The notes beneath the pieces were generated by a model, which ran no database searches, was not told where the DNA came from, and was given only the letters and a program-made list of their open reading frames with translations. From assembly GCF_003116015.1 (NCBI RefSeq), contig NZ_LGQZ01000015.1:20195-84194 (forward strand): a stretch of 64,000 nt of DNA. The letters run 5' to 3'. This DNA is from Azospirillum sp. TSO22-1. GTDB taxonomy: Bacteria; Pseudomonadota; Alphaproteobacteria; Azospirillales; Azospirillaceae. Shown piece by piece: positions 26,897 through 33,942 of the stretch. Position 1 is the stretch's first letter; each line of letters opens with the position of its first letter. The translations under genes and the position numbers were made by a program.

Positions 26897-28859
26897 AGGC
26901 CAAGCGCAGCGTGTGCAGGCCCTCGTCGCTCGGCGCGAAGTTGGCGTTGTGGAACGGGTCGCGGCCGAGGAAGTCCGACCAGCGCGTGTGGAAAATCTCG
27001 AACTCGCGGTTGCGCGTCGTCTGGACCAGCTGATTGTCCAGCGTGGTCTTCACCGAAATCGACTCCATGTGGATCAGCACGGAGCGCGGGTTGAACACGA
27101 TGTCGGTGCCGACGGCGCGCGCCCGCAGGCAGAGGTCGACGTCCTGGATGTAGGAGGCCAGCAGCGGGTCGAAGCCGTTCATCGCCTCGAACAGGCTGCG
27201 CCGCATGACCAGCGCGGCGCCGGTCAGCACGCTGACGAAGCGCGGCGCGCTCGCCATGAAGCCGTAGTCCTCGTCCGGCAGGCGGGCGAAGCGCAGGGTG
27301 TGGCCGGCGACGTTGTTGAAGCCCAGGTACATGCCGCCCTGCTGCACGCGCTCGTCCGGATAGACCAGCAGCGGCCCGGTGATGCCCACCCGCGGGTTGG
27401 CGAACGGCGCCAGCAGCTCCTCCAGCCAGTCCTCGCTGATCGGGACGATGTCGTCGTTGAGGAACAGCAGGAACTCGCCTGTCGTCCTGCGGACGCCGAG
27501 GTTGCACTGGCGGGAGAAGTTGAACGGCTGGTCGAAGCGGACGATGTGCACCCGCGGGTTGGCGGTCAGGTCGTCGAGCGTCGACAGGGCGTACTCGTTG
27601 CCGGTCTGGTTGGACACCACGACCACCTCGCGCACCAGCCCGGCCGGGTAGCGCAGCAACGCGTTGACGATCTGGCGCAGCAGGTGCCCCTTGTCCTTGG
27701 TGCACAGCACCACCGAGACCGAACCGGCCCCGGCTGCATCGGTCGCCGTCGGAGCTTCCGGCGCCAACGGGTAGCGCAGCGGGGTGCGGCGGCGCACCAG
27801 GTCGGTGCGCTCGCGCCGGAGCGTTTCCGTGCTCTCGCTCAGCTCGATCAGCGGCACGGCGAGGTGGCACTCGGCGTCCCAGTCCTCGCGTGCGTACACA
27901 TCGCCCATGATGCGCACCGCCAGATCGCGCGGCGTCACAGACCCGGCGAGTTGCGCCTTGGCCTCCCGCCCGCGCGCCAGGAAGCGGGAGCGGAAGTAGT
28001 CGCAGTTCAGCGCGTGGCAGTAGTTGACGCCCGGCAGGAAGAGCGGGTGGACCTCCTCCCTGTCGCGATAGTAGAGGTCGAGCAGCACGATCGCGCGGTC
28101 GAACAGCCGGTAGACGGGCAGCGCCGCCGCCAGTTCGGCGCGCACCGCGTCGCCGGGGCGCAGGAACAGCAGCAGATCCTCGTCCCCGGCCAGCGCCACC
28201 GCCTCGGCCAGGGTGGCGCATCGGTGCAGGGCGGGCGCCCCACCGGACTCGGCTGCGGACGTGGGCGCCGCGGCGCCATAGCTGACGATGGACACCGGGA
28301 ACTCCGCCGCCTCGGCCAGACTCTGCAGCGCCGCCAGCGACGCCGCGACCCGCTCGTCCAGGCCGGGACCACCGTCTCCGCCCTCGGCCCCGCCGTCGCC
28401 CCCGGCATCCGCCCCGCCGCTCAGGTCGAGCACCGCCCACAGCCGCGGCGACGGAGTCGCGCGGGAGGGCAGGCGCTGCGCCGGGCGGATCAACTTCTCG
28501 TTGAGGACGGGGTCCAGGAAGCGGGTCCACTCCGCGTCGGACAGGCCGTAGCGGGTGTTCAGCGACACCACCGGGGCGGTCGACTCCAGCAGCCCGGCCG
28601 GCCGCGGCGGCGGCAGGGCGCTGGCCGGCACCGGGCCGTCGAGCGGCCGCTGGTGGTGCACCATGAAGTTCAGGGCCATGCGCAGCTTCAGCCGCAGCAG
28701 CTGGAAGCCGCCCTGGCGGTAGGCCTCGACGACTCGGCGGAGCAGACTCCACAGGCCCCAATGCCGGACGGCGAAGCGGAGCAGCTGCGGCAGCACCTGT
28801 TGCAGGCGCATGACTCGGTTGAATATCGCTCGCATCCGCATGGCCATTACTTGGAACAC
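26895..28859 (-). CDS. Large GT2 glycosyltransferase with N-terminal extension
   Basis: This is up to 654 residues from GTG 28859; in-frame ATGs at codons 5, 7 and 9 are equally plausible starts. The GT2 domain occupies about 390-620: SVSVVLCTKDKGHLLRQIVNALL, NPRVHIVRFDQPFNFSRQCNLGV, EFLLFLNDDIVPISEDWLEEL, and SYIQDVDLCLRARAVG as the catalytic-base region. The 390-residue N-terminal part has a Gly/Asp-rich low-complexity stretch (around 150-165) and may be a degenerate second GT-A-like domain (DLLLFLRPGDAVRAELAAAL). It faces the sulfotransferase-like gene across a 322-base divergent gap. Confidence 0.9.
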   Translation of the reverse strand: MFQVMAMRMRAIFNRVMRLQQVLPQLLRFAVRHWGLWSLLRRVVEAYRQGGFQLLRLKLRMALNFMVHHQRPLDGPVPASALPPPRPAGLLESTAPVVSLNTRYGLSDAEWTRFLDPVLNEKLIRPAQRLPSRATPSPRLWAVLDLSGGADAGGDGGAEGGDGGPGLDERVAASLAALQSLAEAAEFPVSIVSYGAAAPTSAAESGGAPALHRCATLAEAVALAGDEDLLLFLRPGDAVRAELAAALPVYRLFDRAIVLLDLYYRDREEVHPLFLPGVNYCHALNCDYFRSRFLARGREAKAQLAGSVTPRDLAVRIMGDVYAREDWDAECHLAVPLIELSESTETLRRERTDLVRRRTPLRYPLAPEAPTATDAAGAGSVSVVLCTKDKGHLLRQIVNALLRYPAGLVREVVVVSNQTGNEYALSTLDDLTANPRVHIVRFDQPFNFSRQCNLGVRRTTGEFLLFLNDDIVPISEDWLEELLAPFANPRVGITGPLLVYPDERVQQGGMYLGFNNVAGHTLRFARLPDEDYGFMASAPRFVSVLTGAALVMRRSLFEAMNGFDPLLASYIQDVDLCLRARAVGTDIVFNPRSVLIHMESISVKTTLDNQLVQTTRNREFEIFHTRWSDFLGRDPFHNANFAPSDEGLHTLRLA

Positions 28860-29181
28860 CCGCCCTGTCGGGAAAGAAACTTCGATGACGCGGTCGCACG
28901 GAAAAGGGCCGGCGCAGCACTGCCGGCCCCGAGGCGATGCCGGCGGTAAAAAAGCAGATCACCCTTTGGGTGTCCAGGACTACCGGTGTCGCAGCGTCTG
29001 GAAAGAAGGCCAAAACAGTACTATGCCATCATGGAACCCGCGCCATGCCGGACCGGCATTCCCGCCGCGCGTCGGCGGCCTGGACCGCGTCCGCCCGCCA
29101 CCGTATACGGTACCCGCAGACGGGGAGCCGGGCGATCGCGCGCCCGACCCGGCCCACCCGGCCCGGCAAGGAGAGCGGTTC
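28860..29181. other. Divergent intergenic region with two hairpins
   Basis: These 322 bases separate a leftward GT2 gene from a rightward sulfotransferase-like gene. I see GGGCCGGC/GCCGGCCC with an eight-base loop (28906-28929) and CACCC/GGGTG with a TTT loop (28960-28972). Two less GC-rich patches (GTAAAAAAGCAG near 28947 and CAAAACAGTACTAT near 29011) could hold promoters, but no paired -35 and -10 hexamers are convincing. An open frame runs through much of it in the rightward direction without family similarity, so I treat it as non-coding. Confidence 0.5.
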
Positions 29182-30459
29182 GTGTCCCTGGTGTTCCTGC
29201 ATTCGAGCTTCCGCACCTCCAGCACCTGGCTGTGGGACCGGTTCCGGCGGCTGCCGGAGACGCGGGCCTACTGCGAGGTCTTCCACGAGATCCTCGCCAC
29301 CCTGAAGCCCGGCGACGTGAACACCCACACCAGCAACGGCTGGCGGTCCAAGCACGGCGACGTGGCGCCCTATTTCCTGGAGTTCCTCCCCGTCCTGCAG
29401 CCGGAGGGCGGCGCGCGGCACTACCGCGCGGGCATGGCCTTCGACCGCTACGTCCCGGCGGATGGGCTGCGCGCCGCCATCGGCGCGGACGAGGAACGCC
29501 ACCTCGCCAGCCTCGTGGAACTGGCCGAGGCGGAGGGGAAGGTCGCGGTGCTGTCCTGCACGCGCTCGCCCGGCCGGCTGCGCGGCATCCGCGGCCGGCT
29601 GGGCGGCTGGCACGTCTTCCTGTACCGCGACCTGTACCAGCAGTGGATGTCCTACGCCAGCCTGGGCCACCACGCGAACCCGTACTTCCTGAACACGATC
29701 CACTACACCATCGACCGCAACCGGCACGACCGCTTCCTCGCCCGGCTGGGCGGGATGCCGCTGCACGGCGTGGCGCCGGGCATGGCGATCGGCGACGGGC
29801 GCCTGCAGGCGGACGAGGACGGCCTCGTCGTCTTCGCCGGGCTGCACCTCTACCTGTCGATGAACGCCGCGGGCGCCGCGGACTGCTGCATCGACGTCAA
29901 CCGGCTGTTCCGCGAGCCGGCCTACCGGCAGGACGTCGAGGCGCGCATCGCCGCCGGCACCGGGCTGGCGGTCGACCTGTCCAGCGTGCGCGACGGGATC
30001 GAGTTCGCCCCCTTCTTCGTGGCCGACCGCGCGGCGCTCGCCGCCCGGCTGGAGGCGGTGTTCGCCGCGGCGGTCGACGCCCTGGAGGGCACGGAGGAGG
30101 AGCGCACGGCCGCCGCCGCCTTCGGCCGCGGCATGCTGGACACCCTGCTGGCCAGCCTGGAGCGCCACCAGTTCGACATCGCCGCCCTGAAGCCGGAGCT
30201 GGCGGAGCGCGACGCCGCCCTGCGCGCCGCCCGCGAGGAGGCCGCCGCCCTGCGCCGGCGCCTCGACGAGCGGCCGGCCGGGGCAAGCGCCACGGATGCC
30301 GCCGCCCGCGTCGCCGAGCTGGAGCGTGCCCTGGCCGAGGCCTCGGCGGACGCCGCGCACTGGCGCCGCTTCTGCGCCGCCATGTCGGACTCGACCAGCT
30401 GGCAGGTTACCCGGCCGCTCCGGTGGGCGCGCCGTACGGCGCGTCGGCTGCTGCCCTGA
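29182..30459 (+). CDS. Sulfotransferase-like protein with C-terminal coiled coil
   Basis: This is a 425-residue protein starting at GTG 29182 behind AAGGAG eight bases upstream. VFLHSSFRTSSTWLW at residues 4-17 resembles the 5'-phosphosulfate loop of PAPS-dependent sulfotransferases, and FLYRDLYQQWMSYAS resembles the 3'-phosphate loop. The family is inferred from these two loops. Residues about 340-400 are Ala/Glu/Arg-rich with heptad character (ALRAAREEAAALRRRLDER), ending in a short basic tail. It could sulfate a glycan. The last 53 bases overlap the 3' end of the convergent GT4 gene. Confidence 0.7.
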   Translation: MSLVFLHSSFRTSSTWLWDRFRRLPETRAYCEVFHEILATLKPGDVNTHTSNGWRSKHGDVAPYFLEFLPVLQPEGGARHYRAGMAFDRYVPADGLRAAIGADEERHLASLVELAEAEGKVAVLSCTRSPGRLRGIRGRLGGWHVFLYRDLYQQWMSYASLGHHANPYFLNTIHYTIDRNRHDRFLARLGGMPLHGVAPGMAIGDGRLQADEDGLVVFAGLHLYLSMNAAGAADCCIDVNRLFREPAYRQDVEARIAAGTGLAVDLSSVRDGIEFAPFFVADRAALAARLEAVFAAAVDALEGTEEERTAAAAFGRGMLDTLLASLERHQFDIAALKPELAERDAALRAAREEAAALRRRLDERPAGASATDAAARVAELERALAEASADAAHWRRFCAAMSDSTSWQVTRPLRWARRTARRLLP

Positions 30460-31621
30460 CTCCCCGCGGACGGGCCTCGGCGATCCAGTCCGCCAGCGCC
30501 GCCGCCACGCCGTTCCAGCGCGGCAGGGTCAGCCGGGCGATCTCCCCGGTGATGCGCCGCGCCGCGTCATCGTCCATGAAGGCGCGCACCGCGTCGGCGA
30601 TGGCCGCGGCCGTGGGCTCCGGCAGCCGCACCTGCCCGTGCGCCGCGATGCAGCCCACCGACGGCACGTCGGCGGCGACGATCACCGGCACCCCCAGCGA
30701 CAGGCTCTCCAGCGGCGGGATGCCGAAGCCTTCGGACAGGCACGGGTAGACCGTCGCCCGGCTGCCCTGGATCAGCGCCCGCATCTCGGCGTCCGAGGGG
30801 TTGTTGACGTGGCGGAAGCGCGGCTGGCCGTCCTGCAGCGCGTGCAGGCGGCCGAGGATCCCCGGGTCGGCGGTGGCGATGCGGCCGGCCAGCGTCAACT
30901 CCGCCTCGCAGCCCTCCGCCCACAGCGCGGCGAAGGCGTCGAGCAGGGCGGCGACGTTCTTGCGCGGCTCGATGGAGCCGCAGAACAGGAAGCCCCGGCG
31001 CGCCGGGTCGAAGGCTGGCGCCGCCGTGCCCAGCCCGTCGCCGCCGAGCACCAGCACCGGCCCGGTCGGCCGCTCGGCGCGCAGGATGCGCGTCAGGTAT
31101 TCGCGGCGCGTGCGCTCGGAGATGAAGGAGGCGTGCTTCACCGCGCGGGCGAAGTCGAGGTACTCGGCGGTCCACACCGCCACCCCCTGCTCGCGCCACT
31201 CCGGGTGCAGCCAGATGAACCAGTCGATGAAGACGGCGAAGGTGAAGTCCGGGGCGCGCCGCAGCACGTCCATGTGGAAGGTCAGCCGGGCGTCCCGGTA
31301 GAACAGCTCCGGCACCAGCAGGGCGCGGTGCGCGAGCACCTCCGCCACCGGCACCGGCTCCGAGACGGCCTCGGCCGCCCGGCGCAGCCGCTCGCGGATC
31401 TCGGGATCGTCGTCGGCGCTGGCGAAGTAGCCGCGCATCAGCCCGGCGTAGCTGTCCGGCAGGTAGCGCAGCCGGGCGGCCTCGTCGATCACCGCCAGCC
31501 GCAGCGTGCTGGGCTCCGGCCAGTCCAGGATGGTGTGCAGCACCAGGCGCTGGATGCCGGTGCGCATCGGGTTGGCGGCGAACTCGGAGATGTCCACCAG
31601 GATCCGGCGGTCGGGCGTCAT
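30407..31621 (-). CDS. Glycosyltransferase, GT4 family
   Basis: This is a 404-residue protein. RRGFLFCGSIEPRKNVAALLDAFAALW, RFRHVNNPSDAEMRALIQGSRATVYPCLSEGFGIPPLESLSLGVPVIVAA (E-x7-E motif) and VRLPEPTAAAIADAV are classic GT4 features. The N-terminal RILVDISEFAANPMRTGIQRLV is seen in mannosyltransferase-like members. The start ATG overlaps the upstream stop by four bases. The 3' end overlaps the convergent sulfotransferase-like gene, so both C-termini are encoded on opposite strands of the same 53 bases. Confidence 0.9.
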   Translation of the reverse strand: MTPDRRILVDISEFAANPMRTGIQRLVLHTILDWPEPSTLRLAVIDEAARLRYLPDSYAGLMRGYFASADDDPEIRERLRRAAEAVSEPVPVAEVLAHRALLVPELFYRDARLTFHMDVLRRAPDFTFAVFIDWFIWLHPEWREQGVAVWTAEYLDFARAVKHASFISERTRREYLTRILRAERPTGPVLVLGGDGLGTAAPAFDPARRGFLFCGSIEPRKNVAALLDAFAALWAEGCEAELTLAGRIATADPGILGRLHALQDGQPRFRHVNNPSDAEMRALIQGSRATVYPCLSEGFGIPPLESLSLGVPVIVAADVPSVGCIAAHGQVRLPEPTAAAIADAVRAFMDDDAARRITGEIARLTLPRWNGVAAALADWIAEARPRGVRAAADAPYGAPTGAAG

Positions 31622-33432
31622 TCCACGGCTCCGAGCACGGGAACCGGCGCCGGGGCGAGCGCCTCGAACAGGGCCGCGCCGCACGCCTCGGCGCCGTGGC
31701 GCTCCAGGTAGGCGTCGCGGTCCGGCGACGCGCGCGGGGCGCGGTGCCGCCCGCCCTCCACCAGCGCCAGCACCGCCTCGGCGGCCAGGACGGGGCTGAG
31801 GCGGTCGCCGAGCCGCGCGCAGAAGCCGGGGGCGTCCGCCGCCCGCGCCTGGGCCTCGGTGGTGATGGTCGGCAGGCCGGCGGCGATGCAGTCGAGCAGG
31901 CTGCCCGACACCACCCCCTCGCCGTAGGTCCGCAGCTGCAGCGCCACGTCGGCCGCCCGCAGCCAGTCGTCGTAGACGGCGTCGTCCGCCCAGCCGTCCA
32001 TGAAGCGGCAGCGCTCCTCCAGGCCGAGCCGGGCCACCAGCCTGCGCAGCGCCGGCCCGACCGCCCCCGGCGGCCCGACGAAGGTCAGGTCGGCCGGCAC
32101 GCCCCAGGCGAGCAGGCTGCGCAGCGTCCAGATCGCGCCATCGGATCCCCGGCTCTCCGCCACCGCCCCGAACGCCGCCAGCTGCAGCCGGTCCTCCGGC
32201 AGGCCGAGGCGCCGGCGCGCCGCGGCGCGCGCCTCCGGCCCCAGGTCCGCGTCGGCGAAGCGGCGGGTCGGGCAGGCCGGGATCCACCGCACGTCCTCCC
32301 CCCGCTCCCGCAACCGGCGGTGCAGGTCGCGCGACGACACGATCAGCGGCCGGGCGACGGCCAGCGTCTCGTCCAGCATGGCGTCGGGCAGCTCGTCCTT
32401 GAGGCGCTGGCGGTGCCGCAGCTCCCCGGCGGGGATCTCGCGGCCGATCCGGCGGCCCAGGACCCGCGCCACCGCCTCGGCGCCGCGCTGCGCCACGCTG
32501 TGGTCGACCAGCTGGTGGCCGTGCAGCAGGACGGCGCCGCCGAAGCGCAGGGCCAGGTCGAAAATGGCGAGCTCGCCGCCCCCGGCGCCACCCTCGGCCC
32601 CGCCGAGGACCGTCAGCACGCGGTCGTAGCGGTCGGACAGGTAGGGCAGCGCCGACAGCGGCAGCAGCGCGCGCACCCCGTCCGTCGGCCGGGCCGGGCG
32701 GTCCGGCGTCAGGCCGGGCGTGTAGACGTCGATGTCGGCGTGCCGGCCGAGCGCCCCCACCTGGGCGGCGGTGCGGGCCGCCACGCCCGACGGCGCCGGC
32801 GGCCAGGACGCCACCACGGCGATCCGCGGCCGGGCCGGCCAGGAGGCGGACCGGGCGGCGGCGGCCGGAGCCGGGTCCGCGGCGAAGCGCTCCTCCCAGG
32901 CGGCGGCCAGCGCCGTCCAGACGCGCTCCGCCGCCGTGGGCTCGTCAGGGGCCAAGCCGGTGACGGCGATGCGCTCCCGCAGGACGCCGAACGCCGCCGT
33001 CATCCGCCCGGCGACGTCCGGGCCGGTGGCGAGGATGCGGTCGTGGTGCGGCGCCCAAGCCAGAGCTTCGATCCGCTCCAGCCGGTCGCCGGCGCCGTCC
33101 GGCAGGGCGTGCAGCAGCGCCGCCCGCAGAACCCACCCGCCGAGCGTCCGGACATGCGGCATCGGCGCCAGCCCGGGGACCAGGGACTGCAGGAGGACGG
33201 CGCCGCGCGGCGCCGCCGGCAGCGCCCCCCACGGCAGGAGGCGGTCGACGAGGGCGGCGGCGTCCAGGTCCGGCAGGGCCGGGTCGGCGAGGCCGGTAAG
33301 GCGCGCCCCGTCCGGCAGCCGGCGCCGCGCCTCGCACAGCACGGCGGCGAGGTGGCGGGCTGCCGGCCCGTCCTTCAGCGCGGCCGCCTGCAGGGCGCGG
33401 ATATCGGCGTAGACGTCCCGCACGCCGGTCAC
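31618..33432 (-). CDS. Glycosyltransferase, GT4-like, with N-terminal helical extension
   Basis: This is 604 residues from GTG 33432, overlapping the upstream gene by four bases. Residues 1 to about 195 are an Ala/Leu-rich helical region without a recognised family. From about 200 a GT-B fold follows: IAVVASWPPAPSGVAARTAAQVGAL, GGAVLLHGHQLVDHSVAQRG, AFGAVAESRGSDGAIWTLRSLL, ADVALQLRTYGEGVVSGSLLDCIAAGLPTITTE. Glycan substrate unknown. It is the third gene of a four-gene leftward operon. Confidence 0.87.
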   Translation of the reverse strand: MTGVRDVYADIRALQAAALKDGPAARHLAAVLCEARRRLPDGARLTGLADPALPDLDAAALVDRLLPWGALPAAPRGAVLLQSLVPGLAPMPHVRTLGGWVLRAALLHALPDGAGDRLERIEALAWAPHHDRILATGPDVAGRMTAAFGVLRERIAVTGLAPDEPTAAERVWTALAAAWEERFAADPAPAAAARSASWPARPRIAVVASWPPAPSGVAARTAAQVGALGRHADIDVYTPGLTPDRPARPTDGVRALLPLSALPYLSDRYDRVLTVLGGAEGGAGGGELAIFDLALRFGGAVLLHGHQLVDHSVAQRGAEAVARVLGRRIGREIPAGELRHRQRLKDELPDAMLDETLAVARPLIVSSRDLHRRLRERGEDVRWIPACPTRRFADADLGPEARAAARRRLGLPEDRLQLAAFGAVAESRGSDGAIWTLRSLLAWGVPADLTFVGPPGAVGPALRRLVARLGLEERCRFMDGWADDAVYDDWLRAADVALQLRTYGEGVVSGSLLDCIAAGLPTITTEAQARAADAPGFCARLGDRLSPVLAAEAVLALVEGGRHRAPRASPDRDAYLERHGAEACGAALFEALAPAPVPVLGAVE

Positions 33433-33893
33433 CGGTCGAGGCTGGCGACGCCGAGGACGATCCGCTCGACCTTTTCCGCGGCTTCGTCCATGCCGGCGGC
33501 GGCGGCGGTGCGCAGCGCCTCCATCTCGGCGGCGATGTCGGTGCGCAGGCCGTGGACGGCGCCCTCGGTGCGCACCTGCGCCTCGGCGAGCCCCTGCGCG
33601 CTCGACGCCAGCAGGTGGTGCAGCTCGCCTTGCGACTGCGCGATGCCCTGGCCAGTGGTGGAGAGCAGGTGGTGCAGTTCGCCCTGCGCCCCGGCGATCC
33701 CCTGGACGCTGGTGGCGAGCAGATGGTGCAGCTGGCCCTGCGCCTCGGCGAGGCCGCGCGCCGTGGCCTGGATCTGCTCGGAGATCTGATCGAGCCGTGC
33801 CGACAGGTGCCGCTGCTGCGCCTGCGTCTGCCGGATCTCGTTGAGGACGGGCCGGAACAGCAAGGCAAGCAGGCGTGAAATGATCGATTTCAT
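33429..33893 (-). CDS. Small helical protein with exact 18-residue repeats
   Basis: This is a 154-residue protein, unrecognised. Residues 1-20 form an amphipathic hydrophobic helix (IISRLLALLFRPVL) that could sit on a membrane. Residues 47-106 hold three and a third copies of an 18-residue unit built on QGELHHLL, and the C-terminus is helical (AAEMEALRTAAAAGMDEAAEKVERIV). It lies between two glycosyltransferase genes in the leftward operon and overlaps the downstream start by four bases, so it is likely a scaffold or regulator of that machinery. No enzymatic motif is visible. Confidence 0.8.
   Translation of the reverse strand: MKSIISRLLALLFRPVLNEIRQTQAQQRHLSARLDQISEQIQATARGLAEAQGQLHHLLATSVQGIAGAQGELHHLLSTTGQGIAQSQGELHHLLASSAQGLAEAQVRTEGAVHGLRTDIAAEMEALRTAAAAGMDEAAEKVERIVLGVASLDR
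33576..33755 (-). repeat. 54-bp tandem coding repeats (18-residue units)
   Basis: Three full units and six residues of a fourth encode residues 47-106 of the small helical protein. Each unit reads G(L/I)A..QG(E/Q)LHHLL.(S/T)..Q. Eighteen residues equal five helical turns, so the His-His-Leu-Leu patch returns to the same face each time. Confidence 0.85.
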
Positions 33894-33942
33894 GGTGCGA
33901 GCGATATCCTGTTCCGTGCCCCGTCCTGTACCGCCGCCCGGC

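Noticed and set aside
28810..29181. Extended start for the sulfotransferase-like gene at 28810
   Set aside because: The extra N-terminus lacks similarity and would run into the divergent gene, whereas GTG 29182 has a strong AAGGAG site and places the PAPS-like loop near the N-terminus.
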